Positions 36,799-45,548 of a stretch of 64,000 nucleotides of DNA are shown in pieces; within the stretch, counting starts at the first letter, position 1; every line of letters starts with the position of its first letter. The position numbers and the translations under genes are program-made. The notes under the pieces are model-generated. The model was not told the origin of the DNA. It saw nothing but the letters and a program-made list of their open reading frames with translations, and searched no databases. This DNA is from a virus: positions 20,645 through 84,644 of IMG/VR virus record IMGVR_UViG_3300033144_006256; one strand, given 5' to 3'.

Positions 36799-38589
36799 GT
36801 GGACGAAATAAAAGCGTTAATAACAATATTAGAAAGTGCATTAAAAAGTGAAAACAAAGAAGCGATAAAAGAAAGTATTGATAAAGTTATTGCTAAACTT
36901 AAAGGAACAACTGATAAAACAAAAGAAAATGGGTTAAAAGATAGTGTAATCCCATATAAACAAACTCCCTTAGCAGAAGAAAAAGAAAAATGGGATGCTG
37001 GTGCAGAAGTTAAAAAGGCAACAGGCGATGCAGAAAAACTTTATACAATGCACGCTTATGTTGATAGAAGCGATGATAATTTTGATGATACAGAAAGTAA
37101 ATGGTATAAATTGCCGCATCACAAAGGCGATGGCGACCAGCAGTTAGTTTGGAAAGGATTATCAGCAGCAGTAGCGGCAATGCGTGGTGCTCGTGGTGGC
37201 GTTGATGTCCCAAAAGAAGAACGAACAGGTATAATGGCACATTTAAGAAAACACTATGCAGAATTTGATAAACCATTCCCAGAAGAAGATAGTGACATTC
37301 CTATTTTGGGGTTATCTGAAGATAAAAAAACTATTTATAGGATCGATACAGATAGTAAATCAACTGTTGACGGGAATCTTGTAAGGGCTCAAGTATTAAA
37401 AATTAAAAAGTTAATACATAGGGATGCAAAAGGCGGAGTATTAAATGTTACTAAAGAAAGCATTAAAAAAATAATCAAGAATTTTAAAGATGGCATTATA
37501 GATAATGTTTATGTCCCGCTTGGGCATACAAATGATGTTAAAAAAAATACTGGGAAAGTTGTTGATTTAATACCAACAGAAGATGGGATGGATGCAATTA
37601 TAGATGTGCGTGATAAAGGAATAATAAAAAAGTTGAAAGATAAATTGATTGAAAAAGTTTCTGCTTCAATAGATGAAAATTATCTTAATAAAGAAACAGG
37701 CAAATTTGTTGGTCCCGTATTAAGGCATATAGCATTAGTATCAGAACCGTATATAAAAGGGATGAATAAAGATGGTCTTGTTTTTTTAGAAGAAGATGAA
37801 GAAAAAAATGTTGTAGTATTAGTAGAAGAAACAACAATAGAAGAAGATTTAACAACAATTAAAGATACAATTAACTTTGCGATTGAAAGGATTGCGAAGA
37901 AACTAGTAAAGGATAAAAAAATGTATACAAATGAAACTAAAAATACATCTGATGAGGTTAAGAAAGAAGATGAAGTTATAGAAGAAAAATCAGATGAAAT
38001 TAAAGATGAAAAAACTACAGAGGATGAAAAATCTGATGAAACTCCCAAGGAAAAAACTAAGGAAGATGAAAAATCTGATAAAAAATCAGATGAAAAATCT
38101 ACCGAAGATGAAACTAAGGAAGAAAAATCAGAGGATACTTCAACGGATAGCGAATCGAAAGATGAAACTACTGAAGAAGAATCAGAGTCTGTAGACAACA
38201 GCGAGAAAGATGAAGAAATCAACCTCGCAGAAGCTGAAAAAGAATATAATGAATTCTTAATAGCTGGTAAAGTACTGCCAGTTCAAAAAGATGCCGTTAT
38301 AGCATTGTTAGCTTCTAAAGGAACGATTAACTTATCAGAAAGTGAAAAATCAGTTTCTGAACTAGTTAGAAGTTTACTAGAAAAGCAAAAATCTTTGGAT
38401 TTTGAAGAAAAAGGTGCTGAAAATACTGATAAAGTAGAAACGAAGAGTGAAGATGCAGAAGCGATAAAAGATGAAAAAATCGGTTTTTTAAAGCAAAAAA
38501 TGGGTTATTCAGAGGAAGAAGCCCAAGTTGCCTTTGAAGAATATTCAAAGATAAATGAGGCAAAAGGCGGGATGGAAACAACAGGATAA
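36799..38589 (+). CDS. Mu-like protease fused to acidic scaffold
   Basis: 596 residues, GTG start with AGAAAGGATAAT. Residues about 45-165: a domain seen next to phage head proteases (VIPYKQTPLAEEKEKWDAGA, YKLPHHKGDGDQQLVWKGL, AAMRGARGGVDVPKEERTG). Residues about 180-320: Mu protease (gpI)-like core (VYVPLGHTNDVKKNTGKVVD, MDAIIDVRDKGIIKKLKDK, LRHIALVSEPYIKGM). Residues 370-475: a very acidic Lys/Glu/Asp/Ser low-complexity scaffold, then a helical end. In Mu, protease and scaffold come from one gene too. Repeated GATGAAAAATC-type codons may vary in number. Confidence 0.75.
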   Translation: MDEIKALITILESALKSENKEAIKESIDKVIAKLKGTTDKTKENGLKDSVIPYKQTPLAEEKEKWDAGAEVKKATGDAEKLYTMHAYVDRSDDNFDDTESKWYKLPHHKGDGDQQLVWKGLSAAVAAMRGARGGVDVPKEERTGIMAHLRKHYAEFDKPFPEEDSDIPILGLSEDKKTIYRIDTDSKSTVDGNLVRAQVLKIKKLIHRDAKGGVLNVTKESIKKIIKNFKDGIIDNVYVPLGHTNDVKKNTGKVVDLIPTEDGMDAIIDVRDKGIIKKLKDKLIEKVSASIDENYLNKETGKFVGPVLRHIALVSEPYIKGMNKDGLVFLEEDEEKNVVVLVEETTIEEDLTTIKDTINFAIERIAKKLVKDKKMYTNETKNTSDEVKKEDEVIEEKSDEIKDEKTTEDEKSDETPKEKTKEDEKSDKKSDEKSTEDETKEEKSEDTSTDSESKDETTEEESESVDNSEKDEEINLAEAEKEYNEFLIAGKVLPVQKDAVIALLASKGTINLSESEKSVSELVRSLLEKQKSLDFEEKGAENTDKVETKSEDAEAIKDEKIGFLKQKMGYSEEEAQVAFEEYSKINEAKGGMETTG

Positions 38590-38662
38590 AGCGAATTTAG
38601 TTCGTTCCAATTACTATACTGTTTGGTCGGCAGAATAGATTTAACAATACGAGACAAAAACT

Positions 38663-39073
38663 ATGACTGTATTAAGTGCTGATAATAACGCAAAAAGAAA
38701 AGATGGACAGTTCATTGAACATAAATTAGTAGCTTCTGATATTGTATATAAAGATTCGTTAGTATGTAATAATACAAGCGGGTATTTACTTCCAGGCAGT
38801 GATACTGCGGATTTGCGATTTGCAGGTGTTGCATTAGAGCAAGCTGATAACAGTTCAGGTTCTGCTGGTGCTAAATCAGTAAGAGTACAAAAAACAGGTT
38901 CATTTGTATTTGCAAAAGCTACTGCCGTTCAAGGTGATATTGGAGCTGCTGCATATATTCTTGATGATCAAACTGTTGGAACTACTTCTACTAATGGAAT
39001 TCAATGTGGTTATATTTCCGAACTTATAAGTTCTTCAAAAGTACGTGTTCGTATTGATGTTTCAGTGAGGTAA
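38663..39073 (+). CDS. Capsid decoration/cement protein
   Basis: 136 residues, beta-rich (LVASDIVYKDSLVCNNTSGY, RFAGVALEQADNSSGSAGA, SVRVQKTGSFVFAKATAV, VRVRIDVSVR): the pattern of DUF2190-like capsid cement proteins that precede gpT-type capsids. Four bases before the major capsid gene. Confidence 0.7.
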   Translation: MTVLSADNNAKRKDGQFIEHKLVASDIVYKDSLVCNNTSGYLLPGSDTADLRFAGVALEQADNSSGSAGAKSVRVQKTGSFVFAKATAVQGDIGAAAYILDDQTVGTTSTNGIQCGYISELISSSKVRVRIDVSVR

Positions 39074-39077
39074 TCAA

Positions 39078-40019
39078 ATGATTGTTTCAAGTGATTTAAT
39101 GAAACTTCTTTTAGCTGGGATGAAAACCACTTTTATGAAGAGGTTAAAAGAAACTCCAGTTATACACCCTGCAATTACTACTATAACTAACTCAACTAAA
39201 GATAAAGAAACTTATCCTTGGTTAGGGGAAGACCCAGCAGTAACAGAGTGGTTAGATGAACGACAAGAGCAAGCAATAGCAGAACATAATTTTGAAATAA
39301 CTAATAGAAGTTGGTCAAATATGATTTCTGTTGATAGAGATACGATAGAGGACGACGCTTATTCTCAGATTAAGCTACGAGCATCTGGACTAGGCAAATC
39401 TTTTGCTCAGTTCTATGATGAATCTGTATTTACTCTATTAGCTCAAGGCAATTTAACAACTGGGACATCTGGCGAATTCAAGGGGAAAAATATTACTTGT
39501 TGGGATGGCGGAGCATTTTTTGCTTCAACTCATACAATCCAACATACTGGTGTAGATCAATCTAATGTTGGTTCAACTGCATTATCTTATGCTTCTTTAG
39601 CAGCTGCACGAGTATCTATGATGAAGATTAAGAATGATCACGGTAAGCCAATAACAGTAATGCCTAATTTATTGGTAGTCCCACCAGATCTTTATGACAC
39701 AGCTCTAAAGATAACAGGCTCTGCAATAGATCCTTCAGAAGGAACAACTACATCTTTCACAGCGAAGAATACTCTAAGTGGTATAAAAGTAATACAATCT
39801 CCATATCTAACTGATGCTAATAACTGGTTCTTGTTTGACACAGTTAACTCTATAACAAACCCAATTATAATTCAGATTAGACGAAAAGTTCAATTCAATT
39901 CATTAACAGATGGAACAGAATCAGCTTTCTTACGAAAGAAATTGTATTTTGGTTCAGATGCGAGAATTGGATTCGGATTTGCAGATTGGCGATATGCTTA
40001 CGGAGCATTTGTGACCTAA
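39078..40019 (+). CDS. Major capsid protein, Mu gpT-like
   Basis: 313 residues. Mu_gpT family features: TYPWLGEDPAVTEWLDERQE, NRSWSNMISVDRDTIEDD, SFAQFYDESVFTLLAQGN, VMPNLLVVPPDLYDTALKI, and an end RIGFGFADWRYAYGAF. HK97-fold coat subunit. Codon use is richer in GC than in the early genes, as expected of a highly expressed late gene. Confidence 0.85.
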   Translation: MIVSSDLMKLLLAGMKTTFMKRLKETPVIHPAITTITNSTKDKETYPWLGEDPAVTEWLDERQEQAIAEHNFEITNRSWSNMISVDRDTIEDDAYSQIKLRASGLGKSFAQFYDESVFTLLAQGNLTTGTSGEFKGKNITCWDGGAFFASTHTIQHTGVDQSNVGSTALSYASLAAARVSMMKIKNDHGKPITVMPNLLVVPPDLYDTALKITGSAIDPSEGTTTSFTAKNTLSGIKVIQSPYLTDANNWFLFDTVNSITNPIIIQIRRKVQFNSLTDGTESAFLRKKLYFGSDARIGFGFADWRYAYGAFVT

Positions 40020-40059
40020 ACTATAAATTAGTTTATTAACTTAGCTCTTTCGTGCTTTT

Positions 40060-40175
40060 CGCTCCCAATTTTGTTGCGTGCGATAATTATATGATTATTG
40101 TTGACTGCGATTATAGTTATTCTTAATAGTTTAACTTTTGAGCGGTGTCGCTTTGAAATAAACAAATTGGGAGCG
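40060..40175 (+). ncRNA. Structured element closed by a perfect 12-bp stem, before the tRNA
   Basis: CGCTCCCAATTT 40060-40071 pairs with AAATTGGGAGCG 40164-40175. AGCG-GTGT-CGCT hairpin at 40141-40152. Non-coding. It abuts the tRNA-like gene at 40187, so it may be the 3' leader of a tRNA transcript, an independent RNA, or the mark of a mobile insertion. Remaining gap 40020-40059 and 40259-40318: nothing seen. Confidence 0.5.
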
Positions 40176-40186
40176 GAGGTACTAGA

Positions 40187-40258
40187 AGCAGGGTAGAATA
40201 GCGGTAGCTCATTGGGCTTATATCCAAAAGGTCGTCGGTTCGAACCAGACCCCCGCCA
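40187..40258 (+). tRNA. Initiator-like tRNA with UAU anticodon (degenerate)
   Basis: Homologous to tRNA-fMet: AGCGGTAGCTC D-loop region, GGG at the 5' side of the anticodon stem, AGGTC variable loop, GTCGG-TTCGAAC T arm. Anticodon loop CTTATAT gives UAU (reads AUA). Acceptor AGCAGGG (40187-40193) / CCCCGCC (40251-40257), discriminator A. Pairs 1:72 (A.C, initiator-like mismatch), 4:69, 12:23, 29:41 and 52:62 are mismatched. CCA is not encoded (ACA). The complementary strand shows the usual spurious ORF of tRNA antisense. Could be functional, decoy or decaying. Confidence 0.65.
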
Positions 40259-40318
40259 CAATTATAATATGATAGAATCATAGAAACACGTTATAGGCGT
40301 GAAATTAAGGAAAAATAA

Positions 40319-40624
40319 ATGTCAGATTATAAACCATCAATAGCACAACTTTTAAATGATATGTTTGTGCTTGATTATAGCAATATTTCAGCAAGTACAG
40401 TGGTAAAATCAGCAACAGGAACATTTGCAGGTATTTTTGTATCTGCTGCTTCTGCAACACCAACAATAACAGTTTATGATAATACTGCTGGTTCAGGGAC
40501 AAAAATATTAGATACATTTACACCTGTTGCAGGGACATTTTATGATATACCTCCTTGTATTTTTGGAACAGGATTGTATATAACAATTAGTGGGACAGTG
40601 TCTTGCACAGTGTTCTATAAATAA
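40319..40624 (+). CDS. Virion structural protein, 101 aa
   Basis: Beta-rich (ATGTFAGIFVSAASATPTIT, GTGLYITISGTVSCTVFYK), the pattern of short phage head-tail or fibre proteins with a DNTAGSGTKILDTF segment often seen in virion genes. Late operon context. Confidence 0.6.
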   Translation: MSDYKPSIAQLLNDMFVLDYSNISASTVVKSATGTFAGIFVSAASATPTITVYDNTAGSGTKILDTFTPVAGTFYDIPPCIFGTGLYITISGTVSCTVFYK

Positions 40625-40638
40625 AGAAAGGTAAATTT

Positions 40639-40863
40639 ATGAGTAAGAGATTAAGTTTAGATAAAAAAGAATGTTCTAAAATATTAAAAGTTGCAGTTTA
40701 TTCAGGAATATCTGCTCTTTTAGCTGTTTTAATAACATACTTTAAGAGCATTGACATCTCATCACAGATGGCGTATTATTTAGTTATCGGAATACCAGTC
40801 GTTAATACAGCACTTGTAGCATTGAAACAATTTATAGATGAGAATATAACAAAAAAAAAGTAA
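40639..40863 (+). CDS. Two-helix membrane protein, holin-like
   Basis: 74 residues with hydrophobic helices at about 17-35 (VAVYSGISALLAVLITYF) and 42-62 (MAYYLVIGIPVVNTALVAL), charged termini ending NITKKK. Size and class-II-like topology suit a holin, but it sits between head and glycan genes, far from the endolysin. RBS AAAGAAAGG. Confidence 0.55.
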   Translation: MSKRLSLDKKECSKILKVAVYSGISALLAVLITYFKSIDISSQMAYYLVIGIPVVNTALVALKQFIDENITKKK

Positions 40864-40892
40864 CAAGTTAATAAACTTGAATATAAAAATAA

Positions 40893-41573
40893 ATGAATGA
40901 GCAGATCACAATTTTATTTACTACATTTAACAGGTTAGAATATACAAAACAAAGTTTGCCTGTTTTAGTAAAAAATACAGAATACGAAAATATACGGCTC
41001 ATTATTATTGATAACAATTCAACAGATGGAACTCAAGAATGGCTAGAAAAAAACAAGCCAGATAATTCTTGGGTTTTTTATAATAAAAAAAATAATGGCG
41101 TTATAGGTGCTATGAACCAATGTTTGCCCCTGTGTGGCGGGCTAATGGCAAAAGTGGATAATGATACACTTGTCCCTAAAAAATGGCTTACAACGCTATA
41201 TACAAAGTTGCAAGAGCATTCATTGTTCGCTATCGGAGCGAAGCATAAGATAATGAATTCTAATTATAAAACTTGGGATGATTGGATGGAAAATTTGAAA
41301 AAATTAGATAATGATTTATATTTAACAAATTATGTTGGCGGTTCAGGTGTATTATTCAGAACAGAAGGGATAAAAAATATACCAGCTCGTGGAAGATTTT
41401 TTGGCTGGGGTGATATTCAAGAACAAATGGTTAGAAGCGATAAAAAAATAGCTTTTCATAATGGGGTGTATGTTGATTTATTAGATATGGATGCAGACAA
41501 CAAGTATAATACCGATTTCATTGATTATCGTTTAGAAGTAGGAAGGGTTAAAAATGTTAAACAATTGTTATAG
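40893..41573 (+). CDS. Glycosyltransferase family 2
   Basis: 226 residues. GT-A fold: ITILFTTFNRLEYTKQSLP, IIIDNNSTDGTQEWLEK, and AKVDNDTLVP (DxD-type metal site), GGSGVLFRTEGI and GWGDIQEQM near the end. Transfers a sugar from an NDP donor. First gene of the glycan cassette; overlaps the next by 20 bases. Soluble, so the acceptor is probably a phage protein or cytosolic lipid-linked glycan. Confidence 0.85.
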   Translation: MNEQITILFTTFNRLEYTKQSLPVLVKNTEYENIRLIIIDNNSTDGTQEWLEKNKPDNSWVFYNKKNNGVIGAMNQCLPLCGGLMAKVDNDTLVPKKWLTTLYTKLQEHSLFAIGAKHKIMNSNYKTWDDWMENLKKLDNDLYLTNYVGGSGVLFRTEGIKNIPARGRFFGWGDIQEQMVRSDKKIAFHNGVYVDLLDMDADNKYNTDFIDYRLEVGRVKNVKQLL

Positions 41574-42543
41574 GATACTTTATTGTGGTGTGTTTAATCC
41601 GAAACTTATTTATCAAGCATCCCCGATTTCTAATGATGATGTTATAGCCCGTGGATTAGAAAAAAATAATTGCAGGGTAGTTAAATTTGATTTTAGGCAA
41701 GAAACAAAAGAATTTGGTGTTGAAAATATGCGACAGGCATTATATGAAAGAGCAATTAGTTATCAACCAGATATTATATGGTTCGCTAAAACAGATGAAA
41801 TCGGTATTGAAACTTTACTTAATATTAAAAGTGCTTTGCCTAATACTAAGATTGTTAATTGGGCAGATGATATTCGTCCAGAGCCAGTAAAAGAACTTAT
41901 AGAGTTTAATAAACATACAGATTTACTTTTAGCTGATTTTGGCGGTGAATGGTTGAAAAAACATAAAGAACTTGGTGTGAATAGAATAGCAAATTTTTTT
42001 ACATTAGTTGATACTGAAAATTATGTGCATATTGATATACCAGAAACAGAATGGCAAGAAGATATTATATTTACAGGTAAAGACGCTCCATTTTCAGAAG
42101 ATATAAGAAAGGTAGTAAAAAGTTCATTAGAAGATTATGGGGCTAAGATATATGATGAAAATAATTGGATTGGTTATCCAGAATATAAACAAGCTATAAA
42201 TGGTGCTTATATAGGTATAGGTTGCAATTCGCTTAATCACGCAGAACTTTACACATCAGATCGTCTTGCTCATTTTATGGGATGCGGAACATTTTATATG
42301 ACATATAAAATTAAAGGATTAGAAAAGATTTTTAATAGCAATGAAATAATACAATTTGATAGTATAAAAGATATGTATGAAAAAATAGAATACTATTTAA
42401 TAAATGATAAAGAGCGGAAAGAAATAGCTTATAACGGTTATAAGAAGATAAGAAAATTACTTGATTACCGCAGAGTAGTAAATGATTGGTTAAATATATT
42501 ATTTAATAATAAAAGTGAATATGATTGGGTAACAATATTATGA
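41554..42543 (+). CDS. Glycosyltransferase, GT-B (CgeB-like)
   Basis: 329 residues. RILYCGVFNPKLIYQASPIS, NTKIVNWADDIRPEP and the C-terminal SDRLAHFMGCGTFYMTY, EYDWVTIL match CgeB/GT group 1 proteins. An internal palindrome lies at 42430-42442. Overlaps its neighbours at both ends. Confidence 0.75.
   Translation: MLNNCYRILYCGVFNPKLIYQASPISNDDVIARGLEKNNCRVVKFDFRQETKEFGVENMRQALYERAISYQPDIIWFAKTDEIGIETLLNIKSALPNTKIVNWADDIRPEPVKELIEFNKHTDLLLADFGGEWLKKHKELGVNRIANFFTLVDTENYVHIDIPETEWQEDIIFTGKDAPFSEDIRKVVKSSLEDYGAKIYDENNWIGYPEYKQAINGAYIGIGCNSLNHAELYTSDRLAHFMGCGTFYMTYKIKGLEKIFNSNEIIQFDSIKDMYEKIEYYLINDKERKEIAYNGYKKIRKLLDYRRVVNDWLNILFNNKSEYDWVTIL
42430..42442. promoter_or_regulatory. Palindrome TATAACGGTTATA inside a glycosyltransferase gene
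   Basis: Exact 13-bp copy in coding sequence, with one extra paired base on each side. Confidence 0.4.
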
Positions 42544-42698
42544 AATTCAAAAACCATAAAGATAAATTAAAACTTGCCAGAAAAATGATAACAAGAAACG
42601 AAATTAAAAATCACACGCCATTATTCCAAAGTAAAGCGTGGAAATTAAAAAAAATATCAATAAATAATCGTATTAAAAAGAAATGTTTGGAAAAGTAA
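42540..42698 (+). CDS. Small basic protein, 52 aa
   Basis: MKFKNHKDKLKLARKMITR and a lysine-rich end KKKCLEK. Overlaps both neighbours (ATGA upstream, TAATG downstream). Possibly RNA-binding; unknown. Confidence 0.45.
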   Translation: MKFKNHKDKLKLARKMITRNEIKNHTPLFQSKAWKLKKISINNRIKKKCLEK

Positions 42699-43240
42699 TG
42701 GAAGAAATTAAAAAAGATATTCATAACCAGCCAGATAGTGAATGGCATACAAAAGGGATAAAAGAAAGTTGCGAACATTTATTATTTGTAAGTAAAATAT
42801 TCCCATTTAAAAGTGTGTTAGATTTAGGATGTGGGAGTGGCATTGCTTGCAAGATATTAAAAGAAGCAGGGAAACAATGTATAGGGATTAGTCTATCAGA
42901 TGAAGAAGCACACAAAGGGGTAGAGATATTAAAGCAAGATATACACAATTTAGATATACCAGATAATAGTTATGATTTAATTTTTGCAAGGCATATTTTA
43001 GAACACAGCCCTATCCCATTACATATACTTTTTGAATGTAAAAGAATAGCAAAATTAAGTTATATAGTTATACCAGATTGTAATTGGATGAGCTTATCAC
43101 ACACTAACCATTATTCTGTTTTAACACCTGAAATGTGGGAAAAACTTTTTGAAAGGGTTGGATTAAAAATAATTGAAAAGATGCTTGGAAAATGGCACGC
43201 ACACCCAAAAGGTGTAGAATATAGGTATTTATTAAAATGA
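42698..43240 (+). CDS. SAM-dependent methyltransferase (type 11)
   Basis: 180 residues. VLDLGCGSGIACKIL (motif I), NLDIPDNSYDLIFARHILEH and AKLSYIVIPDCNWMSLSHTN. Such class I enzymes in glycan clusters methylate sugars or activate intermediates. The start at 42698 shares bases with the upstream stop (TAATG); an in-frame ATG at 42683 is also possible. Confidence 0.75.
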   Translation: MEEIKKDIHNQPDSEWHTKGIKESCEHLLFVSKIFPFKSVLDLGCGSGIACKILKEAGKQCIGISLSDEEAHKGVEILKQDIHNLDIPDNSYDLIFARHILEHSPIPLHILFECKRIAKLSYIVIPDCNWMSLSHTNHYSVLTPEMWEKLFERVGLKIIEKMLGKWHAHPKGVEYRYLLK

Positions 43241-44313
43241 AAATAGGTTTTATCACAATTTGGGCTCATCGCGGGCAAGCGTATGTTACAAAAGCAATCA
43301 AAGAAGCGTTAGATAAAGAACACGAAACATTTATATTCGCAAGAAGAGGATTTGTTAAAAAAAACGATAAAGAATTATATCCAATACAAGAAATAGCAGG
43401 CGAATGGGAAGCAAAAAACATATACCTTTATCCAGATTATAAAATACATCCGCTACACTTAGCAGATTGGATTATTGATAATAAAATAGAATGTATTGTT
43501 TTTAATGAAGAATATCAATGGGAATTAGTAGAAATGGCTAATTCGCTTAACTGCAAAACTGTTACTTATGTTGATTGGTTCAGTGACCAAACGATAGAAA
43601 AACATAAGATGTATGATTTAAATATAATTTGTGTAGAACATACAGCAGAAGCATTTAAAGAAAATAATATACCATATGAATATATTAATTGGGGTGTTGA
43701 TACAAAGAAATTCAAACCGCAAGAGGATAAAGATAAATGCACATTTTTTCATTCATCAGGCTGGGGCGGAGTAAATTTAAGGAAATGCACATTAGAAGTT
43801 TTTAGAGCGTTTGCGAAATTATCAGATAAATACAAAGATATATCTTTATTCTGGCATTCGCAATCAGATTTGAATAGATACCCAGAAGAAGTTGCTGATA
43901 TACTTAGAAAATATAATATAAAAACATATTTTGGAAGCGTTGATCACCCTTGCTTATATCATAAAGGAGAATTTCATATAGCAGTTAGTAAATTAGAAGG
44001 ATTAGGACTGTATATACCAGAAGGACTTGCTTGTGGATTACCAACAATAACAACAGATAAACCACCGATGAACCAGTTTGTAAATGAAAATAATGGTTAT
44101 TTAGTGGGAACGGTTAAAGAAGAAAAAAGAAAAGATGGTTATTATTTTCCAGAATATACAATAGATGAGCAAGATTTATATAATCAAATGGAACAGGCAA
44201 TAAATGATAAAGATTATGAAGCTAAAAGCAGAAATGCGATTGAAACAATAAAAAGTGATTATAGCATAAAAGAATTTAATAATAATATAAATAGATTATT
44301 TTCAAAATTATGA
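43237..44313 (+). CDS. Glycosyltransferase, GT-B family 4-like
   Basis: 358 residues. IGFITIWAHRGQAYVTKAIK, FHSSGWGGVNLRKCTLEVF, and the donor-site motif GLGLYIPEGLACGLPTITTD. Retaining NDP-sugar transferase. ATGA couplings on both sides. Confidence 0.8.
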   Translation: MKIGFITIWAHRGQAYVTKAIKEALDKEHETFIFARRGFVKKNDKELYPIQEIAGEWEAKNIYLYPDYKIHPLHLADWIIDNKIECIVFNEEYQWELVEMANSLNCKTVTYVDWFSDQTIEKHKMYDLNIICVEHTAEAFKENNIPYEYINWGVDTKKFKPQEDKDKCTFFHSSGWGGVNLRKCTLEVFRAFAKLSDKYKDISLFWHSQSDLNRYPEEVADILRKYNIKTYFGSVDHPCLYHKGEFHIAVSKLEGLGLYIPEGLACGLPTITTDKPPMNQFVNENNGYLVGTVKEEKRKDGYYFPEYTIDEQDLYNQMEQAINDKDYEAKSRNAIETIKSDYSIKEFNNNINRLFSKL

Positions 44314-44924
44314 GTAAGCCAACAAAAAGAGAAATATACAAAAGATTTTGTTATAAAGATAAAATATTAGACCTCATAATAGAATGTCACAAATACGATA
44401 TGTTAAAATCAGATTTCCTATATCCAAAACAAAAAAGAATAGATTTGATAATAGATGTATTAAAAGAGATTAAAAATGGTGGCAATGGGTTTAAGAATTT
44501 AATCAAAAATGAATATTATCCAGAGGGAGATTATAAAACAGTGTGTTCATTTTGTAAGAAAGAAATAGCCGAAGAAGATTTTGATATAGCATTTGGTTAT
44601 TGGAGACCATTCTGGCGTTCAGTTCATAAAAATTGCAAACAAGAGCAAGAAAATAATGAACAATACGAATGCCAAAAAATAGATGCTAATTGTAATGATT
44701 GTAAATATTTTAAAAGAGATATACCATCAGAAAAAGTAGATATACCAAAAGGGAATGAATGCAGAAGTGTATTACCTCCACTTAAAGGATATAAAGGATT
44801 TTGTGGAAAAAATAAAGGTATTGTATATGCATCTCCAAAAATAGCAACAAGCAATAATTGCTTTGTTCATAGAAAAGAAGAAAAATATAAAGATAAATAT
44901 CCACATTGGTTTAAAAAATTATGA
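44310..44924 (+). CDS. Cysteine-rich hypothetical protein, 204 aa
   Basis: Ten or more Cys in pairs (CSFCKKEI, CNDCKYF, FCGKNKG, NNCFVHRK) suggest two zinc-binding units in a protein without enzyme motifs. Lies within the glycan operon, coupled at both ends. Unknown role. Confidence 0.5.
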   Translation: MSKPTKREIYKRFCYKDKILDLIIECHKYDMLKSDFLYPKQKRIDLIIDVLKEIKNGGNGFKNLIKNEYYPEGDYKTVCSFCKKEIAEEDFDIAFGYWRPFWRSVHKNCKQEQENNEQYECQKIDANCNDCKYFKRDIPSEKVDIPKGNECRSVLPPLKGYKGFCGKNKGIVYASPKIATSNNCFVHRKEEKYKDKYPHWFKKL

Positions 44925-45508
44925 AGCGATTGTTACAAGAAAATCCGAATAGTGCGAAATACTGGAATAAAGTTTTTGATAGTGAAATAAAAAATAATAT
45001 AAACAGATTTTGTATTGCAAGATTAAATATGGTTGATGCCCATATAAAGGATGGGACTTCAATACTTGATATAGGATGTGGCAAAGGTGAATTTCTTTTA
45101 GAAATGGCAAAAAGAAAACTTAATTTATTATTACACGGATGTGATATTTCAGAAGTTGCGATTAAAAATTGTAAAAATAAAATGCTAAATGGGAAATTTA
45201 TAACTTGTGATATTAAAGATTTAAAAAAACACTACAAAGAAAATTATTTTAATTATATTATTTGCGAAGAAGTTATTGAACATATAGATAATCCAGAAAA
45301 ACTTATAAAAGATGTCTATAGTATGTTAAAACAAGGTGGAAAATTTATCTTATCAACCCCATATAAGAATAAGATTGGTGGAGAACATATTTGGAGTTTC
45401 AATATAAAAGATTTTGTATATATATTTGAAAATAATAAATGGGAAATTGAACAGATAATAAGATATTATGATTTAAGAAATTTATTCATAAGCGTCATAA
45501 AAAAATGA
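44921..45508 (+). CDS. SAM-dependent methyltransferase
   Basis: 195 residues. SILDIGCGKGEFLLEMAKR, LHGCDISEVAIKNCKNK, FNYIICEEVIEHIDNPEKL, MLKQGGKFILSTPY: class I type 11/12 methyltransferase. Coupled by ATGA to the Cys-rich gene. Substrate unknown, probably a sugar hydroxyl. Confidence 0.8.
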   Translation: MKRLLQENPNSAKYWNKVFDSEIKNNINRFCIARLNMVDAHIKDGTSILDIGCGKGEFLLEMAKRKLNLLLHGCDISEVAIKNCKNKMLNGKFITCDIKDLKKHYKENYFNYIICEEVIEHIDNPEKLIKDVYSMLKQGGKFILSTPYKNKIGGEHIWSFNIKDFVYIFENNKWEIEQIIRYYDLRNLFISVIKK

Positions 45509-45548
45509 AAAATATAAAATAATAATTTAATATAAGGATAATAAAAAT

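Noticed and set aside
37680-38222. Minus-strand ORF of 180 codons opposite the acidic scaffold
   Set aside because: Ser/Phe-rich complement of the Asp/Glu/Lys low-complexity region; no start site or family.
40028-40261. Minus-strand ORF of 77 codons over the tRNA
   Set aside because: Its start is the well-known false translation of tRNA antisense; the tRNA explains it.
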